Origin: Vandiemenella viatica
Taxonomy: Eukaryota; Arthropoda; Insecta; Orthoptera; Morabidae
NCBI GenBank assembly: GCA_031002005.1
Contig: JARYHS010009186.1
Location: 105,808,829 to 105,872,828 of the forward strand
Direction: 5' to 3'
Length of the DNA stretch: 64,000 nucleotides
Numbering within the stretch: the first letter of the stretch is position 1; each line of letters starts with the position of its first letter. The notes under the pieces were generated by a model. The model was not told where the DNA came from, did no database searches, and worked only from the letters and a program-made list of their open reading frames with translations. This document shows, piece after piece, positions 10,004-19,653 of the stretch. Position numbers and translations under genes: made by a program.

Positions 10004-11186
10004 AGATCAGTTTGGGTTTAGGAAAAATCGCGGTACAAGGGAAGCAATTCTGTCTTTAAGATTAATACTTGAAGGACGGATCATGAAAAACAAAGATACT
10101 TTTATGGCATTTGTTGATTTAGAAAAAGCTTTTGATAATGTTAGTTGGGACAGGATGTTCAAAATTTTAAAGAAGTCAGGTCTAAAGTATCGAGATAGAA
10201 GAATACTCTATAAACTATATAACCATTCAGGTGGCTATAATAAAAGTAGAGAATCACGAGAGACATGCATCAGTTAAAAAGGGTGTGAGACAAGGCTGTA
10301 GTCTATCCCCGTTAATATTCAACTTGTATGTAGAAGAAGCAATGAATAAAGTCAAAGAAAAATTTCCATGTGGCATAAGTTTTCAGGGAGAAAAAATCAG
10401 CATGCTACGATTTGCTGACGACATTGTCTTGTCAGCAGAGAGGTTTGAGGATATTGTGAAGTTACTGAATGGCATGAACAAAATACTGAAGGAAGATTTT
10501 GGACTGAACATAAATCAAAGCAAGACAAAAGTGATGAAATGTAGCAGAGTAGATGGCAATACTAGTGAATTAAATATAAAAATAGGATCGGATGCAGTAG
10601 GAGAAGTAACAGAATTCTGTTACTTGGGAAGTAAAATTACAACCGATGGCCGAAGCAGGAATGATGTTAAAAGCTGAATAGCACGAGCAAAAAGAGCCTT
10701 CATGAAATAGAGAAATCTTTTAGTTTCAAATATTGATCTAAGAACATTTTAAAACTCATTTTGTGGAGCACAGCACTTTATGGTAACGAAACATGGACTT
10801 TAAGAATACCGGAAAGAAAGAAAATTGAAGCATTTGAAATGTGGTGCTACAGAAGAATGCTGAAAATTAAGTGGACAGACAAAGTAAGAAATGAACGAGT
10901 TTTGGAAATGATGGGTGAGAAAAGAAGTTTGTGGAAGAAGCTTACGGAAAGAAGAGACAGGCTGGTAGGTCATATTTTGAGACATGCTGGATTGGTTAAC
11001 TTGTTAGTGGAGGGAACAGTCGAAGGTAAGAACTGTAGAGGAAGACAGAGATTAGAATATATGAAACAGATAATTGAGGACGTGGGCTGTAAGGGGTATG
11101 TAGAAATGAAGAGGTTAGCGCAGAATAGGAAAGGATGGAGGATTGCATCAAACCAGTCGAAAGACTGACGACAACAAAAAATAAAT
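10004..11186 (+). mobile_element. LINE L1a, 5'-truncated, with 14-bp target duplication
   Basis: The element starts inside the RT gene (AGATCAGTTTGGGTTTAGG) and ends in ACAACAAAAAATAAA. It is flanked by TTAAGAACCGGTGA at 9990-10003 and 11187-11200, a perfect 14-bp duplication; the final TGA may be shared with element sequence. Removing it rejoins the composite repeat unit at TATTAAGAACCGG. The truncation at the 5' end and the duplication together are the usual outcome of target-primed reverse transcription. Confidence 0.92.
10014..11168 (+). pseudogene. LINE reverse transcriptase and C-terminal region, broken
   Basis: In order: GLGKIAVQG-type start, then FVDLEKAFDNVSWDRMFKIL (10083 on), a frame change near 10255, then ASVKKGVRQGCSLSPLIFNL and FADDIVLSAERFED with the catalytic FADD at about 10411-10422. 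Next comes EFCYLGSKITTDGRSRND, an in-frame TGA at 10675 and a TAG about 30 bases later. A further shift leads to YGNETWTLRIPERKK and FEMWCYRRMLKIKWTDKV. The end reads KRLAQNRKGWRIASNQSKD and stops at 11168. An endonuclease domain would lie upstream and is lost by truncation. The protein cannot be made. Confidence 0.88.
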
Positions 11187-11626
11187 TAAGAACCGGTGAC
11201 AATACAATAATTTCGTAGCGATGTCCAGCTATTCTCATTACTTTGACAGTAACAGTAGAAAAATGATTGAATCTGACGTAATTTTGCAGTTGAATTTCAA
11301 CCCAATTCCAGATGTCCGAATTGTTTGAAATTTTGCTCATGTGTTGAGAAGCGATTACAATACAATAATTTCATATCTATATTATGATATTCTCATTACT
11401 TTGACAGTAACAATAGAAACATTTTGCGCACGTATTAAGAATCTAAGCAAAGTCCTGTTATTCTTGTTACATTGACAGTAGCAATAGAAAAATGGTTGCA
11501 TGCAATGGAATCTTTCATCTTTGTGTTCACATACTTCCTGACGTCCGAATCGTTTGAAATTTTGCACACTTATTAAGAAGCGATGAAAATACAATAATTT
11601 CAGTCTCACTACGTTGACAGTAACAA

Positions 11627-11870
11627 ACGGAGCGTGGTGGGTGAACGGTTAACGCTCTGGGCTCGCATTCGAGAGGACGCAGGTTCGAATCTCCGTCCGG
11701 GCATTCAGTTTTGGATTTTTCATGGTTTCCCCAAATCACTCCAGGCGAATGCCTGGATGCTTCCTTCAAAAAGGCCATGGCAGAATTCCTTCCCGTACCT
11801 TGTCCCCAGTCCCATCCCGCTTCTAATGACCTTAGCCGTCGATGGGGTGTAAAGCATTAAAAAAAAAAAA
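11627..11870 (+). mobile_element. SINE-A, complete, in composite repeat copy 1
   Basis: The head GGAGCGTGGTGGGTGAACGG is followed by the B box GGTTCGAATCTCC, the body word CCAAATCACTCCAGGCGAAT, and the end GATGGGGTGTAAAGCATT with 11 or more A. The flanks are GTAACAA (11620-11626) and GTTACAA (11871-11877), a 7-bp duplication with one mismatch. Copy 2 of the composite (near 37488) shows the empty site, AGAAACAACTTAAAAG. Confidence 0.88.
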
Positions 11871-12094
11871 GTTACAACTTAAAAGTGGTTGAATGTAATG
11901 AAAAGTTTGTTCAGTTTTCACCCACTTCAAAAAGTCCGAATTGTGTGAAATTTTGTACACTTATTAAGAACCGAAGACACTACAATAATTTCATATCTAT
12001 GTCTTGGTATTCTAATTACTTTGACAGTAAGCAAAGTGGCTTAGCCGTCTTATGACAGATGTGGCTCATTTTCACCTGCTTTCCGCACTTCCTT

Positions 12095-12246
12095 GGTAAA
12101 ACTGCATTTAACCTATACCTCATGGGATTGCCGAGTTAGGTAAATGTAGCCGCGACATTAGTGCACATGCGCTGCAATTCGAGAAATCTTCATCGTTTGG
12201 CGGCCAGACCCTTTGGAGATTTCCCCATCAACATCGCCATATGCAT
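12095..12246 (+). repeat. SINE-B fragment (lacks tRNA-like head)
   Basis: From GGTAAAACTGCATTTAACC the sequence follows the SINE-like unit seen with its tRNA-like head at 37705-37975: GGGATTGCCGAGTTAGG, GCCGCGACATTAGTGCAC, ATTCGAGAAATCTTC, TTTGGCGGCCAGACC and GGAGATTTCCCC. A third relative lies at 18228-18402. The head and its polymerase III boxes are missing here. Confidence 0.6.
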
Positions 12247-12613
12247 TTAATTTTATGTTGAACACATATTAACAACGTTTAACAATACAATAATTTCGCA
12301 GCTATAACCCAGTATTCTCAGTACTCTGACAGTAACTACAGAAAAGTGGTTTTGTTGCGCAACTTTTTTGCACATAACTACTTGATACCTTCATACAAGC
12401 AGCTACGATAGTGTCTGCAATTTCTTAAAGTGATGTTAAATAGTGAGTACTCGAAACATCATTTTAAATTAGTTCGTACTGTTATAGAAAAGTAGTCTTC
12501 CATATTTACCCTGCTAATAGACATCTGGCTGAGTTGACCATTTAACTGTCCGTTGCTCGATGCAAGAAAGATGGGCGAAGAAAAAGCAAACAGTAAGAAA
12601 GATACTTTTGTGA

Positions 12614-13102
12614 CACTCTGAACTAAAAAATTTAAAATAAAATTATAGTTTTAATAACTAAAAACACGCTTTTGTAGCAATGTGAACTAAAGCGTTAAAA
12701 ATAATCTTTAAATATAAAGATTTGGTTTAACAGTGATATGACGTCCCGCAATTCAGTATAAATTATTTTTATGAATAAGCTGAAAGTAAGAATGAAGTTA
12801 CAGATTAAAAAATTAAAAAAAAATCTTGGGGTGCTCTCTACATAATTTACAAACAGCTAGCGACAAAAAATATAAGACAACTGATATCTAGCACCCCAGG
12901 TTTTTTTTTTATTAATCACTGACTTCATTCTTACTTTAAGCTTATTTATAAAGATAATTTATACTGAATTGTGGGACGTCCTATCACTTTTAACCAAATT
13001 TTTATATTTTAAGATTATTTTTAACCTTTTATTCACATTGCTACAAAAGCGTGTTTTTAGTTTTTTAAATTATAATTTTATTATTTTGAGTTTTCAGAGT
13101 TG
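12614..13102. repeat. Long hairpin (fold-back) at the end of composite copy 1
   Basis: The left arm, about 12614-12835, and the right arm, about 12890-13102, are inverted copies of about 215 bp with scattered differences. Landmarks: ACACGCTTTTGTAGCAATG on the left against CATTGCTACAAAAGCGTGT on the right, and GGGGTGCT (12828-12835) against AGCACCCC (12890-12897). The loop is 54 bp and contains ACAAAAAATATAAGACAACT. Copy 2 keeps the same hairpin and loop word. A transcript through this region would fold into a long double strand. Confidence 0.85.
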
Positions 13103-14289
13103 TGCTGTTCATCAAAGTTTCCTTCAAATGCCATCTTTCTATCAGTTTTCACTTAGATAAACGTAGGCCTATATGACCATGTTTCAGGTTTGTTTTGAGA
13201 TAACTGATTTTTCTGTTCTAGAGTTCTCTAAAACCTTGTGTGTTCCTGTCGTAGTTTCTGAACATGATACTGTCACAGTGTCACATTTACACAAAATACC
13301 TTTAGAAGATGTTCTTGATGGATTCTTGGTTTGATTACATTTATGTGTGGCGTAAATTGTAAGCAAAAAATGACTTTTGGAACTGTCGCATTTACTAATC
13401 ATATTTTAGCATTTTCCCGCTGCTTCGCCTGTACGGACCTTGGTGTGTGTAATAATGCGTTTTTCAGTTTGTTTTTAGCTACAATAACAGCAAAGCATAA
13501 ACTTTGTAATGTGTCATCTTTGTAGCCTTTACCGTAATTTAAATTCTAAAATTTTATTGCGCTTATTGGAGTGTTAATTTTTAATGTAGTCTAATGGTTT
13601 GATTAACGTTTTACGCGTATTTTGATTGTATTTGGTTGTATTTCATAAAACTGAATAAGTAAATAATCAGAGTTACGTATTTAAAAAAAATAATTTTTAA
13701 ATCCGGAGGGTGGTGTATTTATCTGTGTTGTAACGTGATCTTTGATGAGTATCTCTTAAAGGAGAGTTTCGTCAGATGCAGTGTGATTCTGTGGCGTCTT
13801 CTGTTCTCGGTACGAACGAATTATCATTTCTTGATCCGTTCTCCAGGCCGTGAAATCATAACATATAAGATAATCCATAAGTTTCCAAAATATGTAAGCC
13901 TTATCCAAATTGGTTCTGTAGTTTTTGCTTAATGCCTGGACAAAGTTGCAGGCAGACGCAGCCCGCATACAGATTTATAATAAAATTTAGTATAGACGAG
14001 ATGGCGTGACCGTCGGAAATTGGCACGATCAAAACATCAGTTCTAAAGTGCATTTTGAGCCATAGCCGAATTACACGGACAGAATAGTAAAAAGCGAGGA
14101 TAATTGATTTCTGGAAACGGAGCAGTGTGTTTGTTTTTTGGAGAACGACAAATGTGTTGTGTTATGAAAATGGAGAAGTTTTTGTGTAAAATATAATAAA
14201 AATATTTATGCGGTGAGAGTTCACAATAATGTCTTTACTTTAAGCCAGATTCATCTTCCCCGGGTTCCTTACCGATTACTCACGAACTA
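13103..14289. other. No gene recognised
   Basis: AT-rich. The only hint of structure is TAGCATTTTCCCGCTGCTTC at about 13405, which resembles the starting motif of the unclassified elements at 24411, 25180 and 46204. No terminal partner is visible. Short open frames on both strands have no recognisable domain. Confidence 0.35.
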
Positions 14290-14404
14290 TGATTCCCGAA
14301 GACGCGTGTTCAAATCCCCGCCCGGCCATCCAGATTTCGGTTTCCAAAATCACTCCAGCATTTAAATACTTCGATATCCACAAGGAGTAAAGCCCACAAA
14401 AAAA
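14290..14404 (+). repeat. SINE-A fragment with internal deletions
   Basis: The B-box region GTTCAAATCCC is present, then GGCCATCCAGATTTCGGTTT, CCAAAATCACTCCAGC and the 3' end TCGATATCCACAAGGAGTAA with a short A run. The first half of the tRNA-like head and the middle of the body (mucleotides corresponding to about 90 bp of the full copy) are lost. Confidence 0.65.
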
Positions 14405-14845
14405 TCTTTAAAATCCATAGGAAGACTGAAGGAGCGTGCATGTTATGTAATTTTTGGGTAAGTAAATGCTATATTCAACAGACAACCGCAATCAATAAGT
14501 AAAATACAGATTTCCTTTCCGAAGTGATAATCCAATCAAAATTCATCACTCAGTTTTCAAGTAGCTGCTCATTATGTCATAAATTTGACAACTTGAGCCA
14601 TAAAATGGTGTCCGTCGGCTGTATGAGTTTCTTGGAGCACGATGACATCAACTGCATATTTCAGTGCAAATATGAACAGATAGTCACATTTCGTCGATTT
14701 ATTTCTTCCATATTAAGTTGACAAATGCGTATAGATGGTCCATTTCTACGAGTTTTTGGTTCCTGAAAAGGACCTTCTGGCTTCTTTTTATGTATTCTTT
14801 GAATGAGACGTCTATTCAGACAGTTCGGTCTCATCTTATCACTTA

Positions 14846-15251
14846 GGGAGCGTCCTTTAATGACGTGAGGTGTTTTTCCGGAATTCCGGACCCCTTCCAC
14901 CCCACCCCCCCCTTTCTGGTGAGACTGGTGAGATTTTGACGGAGACACCCCCTCCCCCCCCCCTACTAATCGACCTCGCGACTTTTTGAGATCCTTTTTT
15001 TAAGGTCTCATGCTTCCAAGGACGGTTATACGCCCCTGAGGTCGGTTTTTGGACCAAATACCCCCCTTAAAGTCGACTTTCGCGTAATTTGTAGACTTTT
15101 TTTTTAGCTCTGCCATGTTACAAGAATTTCAAAACCTTGACCCTCCCCTCTCCCTTGGTGAGGTTTCGTGAGATTTCGTCGGGTCCCCCCCTCCCCCTCC
15201 CCCTCCCTCCCTATTTTACCTCACGTCATTAGTGGACCGCCCCCCCCCCCC
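14846..15251. mobile_element. F1 MITE, copy B
   Basis: The ends read GGGAGCGTCC on the left and GGACCGCCCC on the right, with GACGTGAGGTG inside the left end and ACCTCACGTC inside the right. The element is flanked by TTA at 14843-14845 and 15252-15254, the same PIF/Harbinger-type duplication as other F1 copies. The right-terminal C run has expanded to at least 13. Two short open frames crossing it come only from its low-complexity body. Confidence 0.85.
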
Positions 15252-15364
15252 TTACTAGCTTTTACCGGCATCCTTTGCCATGCCTCTTTCTCGTTATTAA
15301 TTGCTTACGTATATACAAAACAGACACATTTACGTGTACAAAATAAATGAATGATTTTTATACA

Positions 15365-15912
15365 TTGAATTAAAATTGAAAAAGTTTATTCTAGTGCTTT
15401 GGGATATACAATACTTTTGGTCTTTCGTCTTCTGCAAAAGCAAAGTTCCCAGTGTTGCTCGGCGGGTGGATATGAAAGTTTTGATGTTTTACCCCTTTCG
15501 ATCGGATTGCAGTAAACATTCTCCATCACCATCCATTTTGGAAAATTTTCTTTGTTTTAAGGTGTACGTGTGCAGTGTTCCATCAAAAATCTGATAAAAA
15601 CTGTGAGTTTCTACAGATAACTTTTGAAATTAAGATGGGTGGCAGTAGAGGGGTTGGATTTTTGTAAACCAGTTGTAGACAGTATTTTTCTGTTTGTTTT
15701 AAAGTATACGTGTGCAAAGCTCCATCGAAATCGGATAAAAAATGTGGGTTCGTATAAAATTAAGTGTTGTAAAGGAATGATTTTTTTTTTTTTTGTCACA
15801 TACCTTCGCACGCGTGCACAGCAATAACTCGCAGAAGTTTCATCGTAATCGGATGAATGGTATAGAAGACCAACATACAAACAAACAAACAAACGTTTTT
15901 ATATATAAGATT
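15365..15912 (+). repeat. Unclassified element with three internal direct repeats
   Basis: Three segments share TACGTGTGCA..GCTCCATCGAAATCGGATAAAA in varying states of decay, at about 15560-15600, 15705-15740 and 15810-15855. The end reads CAAACAAACAAACAAACG then TTTTTATATATAAGATT, the same kind of 3' end as the element finishing at 27056. GTTGCTCGGCGGGTGG near 15465 resembles the CCCGCGGCTTCG-type start motif in degraded form. No coding region. Confidence 0.5.
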
Positions 15913-17171
15913 TATTGAGGTTGACTGTAAAGGTTATTAAAAACATGGGGTTAATAGAGAGGTGTTGCCCCCAATCCGTAAATGCTGTATGCTTTGTGCT
16001 AGTGTTGTTTGATTTGTGTACCTTCGTGGAGTAAATTGGGACCACCCTAGCATTCGCCTTGATTCATTACTGAAATCCTCAGAAAATCAACAACTTCGAC
16101 AGTAAGTCAACAAAATGAGTTGACTGTGGCTGTGCGGCTGCGGCGAGATACTGTCCTGGAAGTTGGTCAGGGACGCGTACCTTACACCTCTGTTGTTAAG
16201 TTGAGGATTTAACACGTGGGAGTGTCAACAACTGTGCAGCATTTCTCTTTTTTCTGTGGAGTCATTTCCCTTATTCTTAACAAGCTAATTACAGTTCCTG
16301 TCTTCTTGTTAGTTGTATCATAAAACTGTCACCGACTTCTAGTTTTATGCTCTGTAACCGGTTACTCCAGGGTATTCGTGAAAAAAATACGAGATATCTC
16401 AGTATCGTAATGCTTCCGTTATTGCTTTTTTCAGATGGGTCCTTAATATTTATCTGTGCATTTGAGCACAAGAAACTATGGATCGTTTTGTGTTAAGATA
16501 TCACACGGAGCTACCTTTATTAAGTTTTCGCTCTGATCATATTTTGGTTTTCTAACACAGTTTCAAAATTATGGATGAAGCCTTTTGTTCAAGAACTTTG
16601 AAACGATAACGGAATCCAATGTCACAGATACCCGTTTAAATTTTTTGAAACTGGGTCTTGGTAAATGTTTATACCGATGATAAGTTTATTACCAGATAAA
16701 CAGTATTTACGGCCTCGTACTAACCTAATGACAGCTTATGGTTACCCATTTCAAAGTCTCGGATAGTAATGATTCGATTGATATCAGTTCATTTATAATC
16801 GGCCAGATATACGTATGTTTAAAGACTAAGTTCAACTGTGTGATTTGATCTGATAAGTCCATTCGTTATCTCAGATTTGTATCCATGTGAAGAAGATGAA
16901 TCCAGAATACAGAAAGTGACGCGGACATTTGTACACTATAACATACTTCAAAATAGCATACGAGATGAAATCACATACACATTATTTCAAATCTGTGGTT
17001 AAAAACTTTTAAATATTTTAAAATTCATTTAATATTTTTATCTTTTAGATGTAAGGAATCAGGAGTAGATTTGGATCTTTTAGTTGTTGTCTTTTGAAGA
17101 CTGTTTATTTCTGATTTGACTATCCTTTGAATCAATTACTCACCTTCTTTTGGTTCCATTAATTTCTTCAT
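15913..17171. other. No recognisable feature
   Basis: No coding region or repeat could be supported. Base composition is ordinary for the window. Confidence 0.4.
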
Positions 17172-17330
17172 CTCTTGCATTCGGGAGATCGTGGGTTTTT
17201 CACCAAGTGAATGGTGGAATGGTTCCTTCCCAAAAACCAAGGCTGATTACCTTCCCGTGCCTTGTCCACAATCATCTCCTGGACTGTAACAATCTCTTCG
17301 TCATCGAGCTATAAAGACCCATTAAAAAAA
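17172..17330 (+). repeat. SINE-A fragment, degraded
   Basis: Recognisable words are TTGCATTCGGGAG, TTCCTTCCCAAAAACCA, TACCTTCCCGTGCCTTGTCC and TCGTCATCGAGCTATAAAG before an A run. The first part of the tRNA-like head and several internal blocks are missing. Confidence 0.6.
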
Positions 17331-17546
17331 TAGTTGCTACTGAACTGTGCACCCAAAATTTTCATTGTTGGTTTATGCATTTCGAGTGCGTTGATGTAAA
17401 AATCTGTAGTGCACTACTATATTTTAAATATTCGATAATCGCACAAAATTACACAATTCTTTCTTTCTATATGCGACGCTGAGACTTCAGTATATAGGAT
17501 TAGTGGCACTGTCATCTCCGACTTTATATTTACACAAAATATTTCA

Positions 17547-17799
17547 TGGGCGCCGGGAGGAGGGTGCAAGGGGGTGCACTTGCACCCCCCTACTATGAAA
17601 GTAAAATACCCAGAAAAAGATAAAGAAACAAAAATTTTATTATTAAATTCACTGTTTGAATAAGAACTTAATGCACCTAAGTTCTTGACCAAATTTTTTC
17701 AACACCTTATCAGAAAGTTCAGTATTCTTAGTTAATATAAGTGTTACATATGATTAAAAAAACCGATGCACCCCCCTTAAAGTAATCCTGCCGGCGCCA
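17547..17799. mobile_element. 253-bp MITE with GGCGCCGG ends and 6-bp duplication
   Basis: The left end is TGGGCGCCGGGAGGA and the right end, read inward, TGGCGCCGGCAGGAT. Further in, AAGGGGGTGCA on the left matches AAGGGGGGTGCA on the right, so the inverted ends run about 32 bp with mismatches. ATTTCA occurs at 17541-17546 and 17800-17805 as an exact direct duplication. The interior is AT-rich and non-coding. I do not assign a superfamily: a 6-bp duplication is not typical of hAT or Harbinger. Confidence 0.8.
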
Positions 17800-17805
17800 A
17801 TTTCA

Positions 17806-18227
17806 GTGTCGACGTTAAATGTGGGCAGGGCAGTAACGCATGTTGCAGTATTAGCAGCAGTATATGGCAAAGTTTTATAAGCTTGTGAACTCTTCGTTAA
17901 AATATGCCTAAGTTTTAATGTCCGTGGAAAAGATGTTGTATGCGTTTTTAAATTTGGCAAAACCATTGTTACTGTAAGCCTCTAGAAATTTATAAACTAC
18001 GACTCTCATTTGACCTGTAAACGTAGATTGTGAACGTGAGAAATTAGAAAGTTTATTTAAATCTTATGATTGTTATGAAATAAGTTCTAGATTTAAGAAA
18101 ATTTTCCATGAAGTTACAATTGATAACTTCCGTCTGAGTAAATGTTGTGAAGCTAAACAACTGTCTTTCAGTATATGTAACAAGCTATTTTCGAAGTTCG
18201 TATACCTCTGATTCTTTTCGGGTGGCC
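17806..18227. other. No recognisable feature
   Basis: No gene or repeat identified between the MITE and the SINE-B fragment. Confidence 0.4.
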
Positions 18228-18402
18228 TGTAACGCTTTCGTGGTCGGATTCCAAGTTAAACTGTAGGTACCGCTAACCAGGCAGGATTACCGTGTTGGGT
18301 TAGGCTAGCCGCGATAAGAGGCGCATGCGCGGCGAATCGAAAACTTTGTCATTCATCTTGGCGAACCTTTCGGGAATATCCAGATCAACAGTGCCATACG
18401 CT
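18228..18402 (+). repeat. SINE-B fragment
   Basis: Matches 12095-12246 and 37800-37975 through GTTAAACTGTAGGTACC, GGATTACCGTGTTGGG, TAGCCGCGATAAGAGGCGCA, TTGGCGAACCTTTCGGG and ATATCCAGATCAACAGTGCC. The tRNA-like head has been replaced by a short unrelated sequence. Confidence 0.5.
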
Positions 18403-18981
18403 TTTACTCTTTTTGTCGGCTGTGAAATGGTCTTAAAATTGCTTAAAAATTATGTAACATAGATAGAGGCAATACTATTGCAGTTAGCCATCAATACACC
18501 CCTTGTTAACAGATTTATTATTCTTGTATTAAATTGTGATCCACTCCTATATTATTTTCGTACCATTCTTCCATAAAGGTCTTATTTTAACCACCAACGC
18601 AATTATTAATTTATGAATATCCGTAATTTGCATGACATTTCAAACGCTTTCGTTTATTTCCTTTGTTTTCACTCAAATGAGGTCTTTTTCAGCTAAGATG
18701 GTGTTTGACACTGACAACTTTCTGTTCTTTTAATTTTTTTCGAATTCCGACAAAGTTTTAGTATCACAGAATTGATTAGCATAGTGCCTTACGAGGAAAC
18801 AAAGGGATATTCATCTGGTCTTGAAGATCGGATTATAGTTTCAATTCGCCGGGTATCTGTTGCGCTGGACTTAACGGTTTAACGAGACATGTTAACCACT
18901 GAGCTTCAAGCCGTTTAATATTTACCTAATTTCGTCTTATATAGAGGCGATAATTGTTTTCGTGTGGTTGGTATCGTTTCT
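18403..18981. other. No recognisable feature
   Basis: AT-rich sequence with no supported gene or repeat. Confidence 0.4.
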
Positions 18982-18992
18982 TGCGTTCATCC

Positions 18993-19202
18993 TTTTTTTT
19001 TTTTTTTTTTAAATGGCATTCGGCAACGGAGGCCATACAGCCAGCTCAATGTGTATTTTTTTCCAATGTATGGACGCCACAGGACGGACAAGACATTCAC
19101 ACAGACACACAACACTTAACATCCATGCCCGCGGCCGGATTCGAACCGGCGGCCTTCGGCACGTGGAGCTAGCACTCTAGCCCCTACGCTACCGAGGCCG
19201 GC
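18993..19202 (-). mobile_element. SINE-C, complete, with 11-bp duplication
   Basis: On the minus strand the element starts at 19202 with a tRNA-like head, GCCGGCCTCGGTAGCGTAGG, whose B box GGTTCGAATCC lies at about 19138-19148. The body reads GTGTCTGTGTGAATGTCTTG and CCGTTGCCGAATGCCATTT and ends in a run of 18 or so A (T on the plus strand at 18993). TGCGTTCATCC flanks it at 18982-18992 and 19203-19213. The head is well kept, so this could be mistaken for a tRNA gene; the A tail and duplication show it is a retroposon. Confidence 0.9.
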
Positions 19203-19213
19203 TGCGTTCATCC

Positions 19214-19565
19214 TAGAGTGCGCATCAGACTTAATTCACACTTGCGCCAAAGGATCTAGGTATGGACGCGGAAGCCTTTGCATTTATCGACGGCCCAAAA
19301 TACAACTGGAGTCACTGGCAACACTTGCGGTGCCACGAGGAGCTGTCGCAACAGTCTGCCAGTCAAAAGGAGGATATAGGACGGGCTCTTAGCAATCATT
19401 ATCAGCAGCCAGCATCTGGACAGTACCGTACCGTACTGTACCAAACGGCAGGTTCCACACTCCAGGCGGGAATATCACCATCAGTGAAAAACAGAACCCT
19501 TATGTATTCGCTCTGTCACACCCTCATTACTTTTGCATCCATTAACTTGTAATAGCTCAGTAATC
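19214..19565. other. Open stretch of unknown meaning
   Basis: A plus-strand open frame at 19262-19552 would give 96 residues starting MDAEAFAFIDGPKYNWSHWQ. I recognise no domain. The base composition is slightly richer in GC than its neighbours, so a single exon of a host gene cannot be excluded, but nothing beyond the open frame supports it. Confidence 0.2.
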
Positions 19566-19653
19566 TAGTTCTTACTAACCTTAATGCGATTATAAAATAA
19601 AATTTCGAAAACTAATGGGGCAGGGAATGAAAATTATTACAGGAAGCTTAGTG
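19566..19653 (+). repeat. Dispersed repeat, partner of 52922-53003
   Basis: TAGTTCTTACTAACCTTAA, GAAAATTATTACAGG and TTAGTGG appear in the same order at 52922-53003 with point differences and small indels. Short and non-coding; the element's limits are unknown. Confidence 0.5.

Larger units (their letters stand above)
9889..13102 (+). repeat. Composite repeat, copy 1 (unit array plus hairpin)
   Basis: Homology to 36926-38820 begins at TATTAGCTTGAC near 9889 and ends near 13102. The first part is an array of diverged units marked by GTTTGAAATTTTGCACAC followed by ATTAAGAACCG and CTTTGACAGTAACA. The second part is a long hairpin. Three later insertions interrupt or flank units: a LINE (10004-11186), SINE-A (11627-11870) and a SINE-B fragment (12095-12246). 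Without the LINE and SINE-A the copy is about 1.8 kb, close to the 1.9 kb of copy 2. No protein is encoded by the composite. I do not recognise the family. Confidence 0.75.

Noticed and set aside
19262..19552. Possible 96-residue protein MDAEAFAFIDGPKYNWSHWQ
   Set aside because: No domain, no splice signals and no repeat family; length is not beyond chance.
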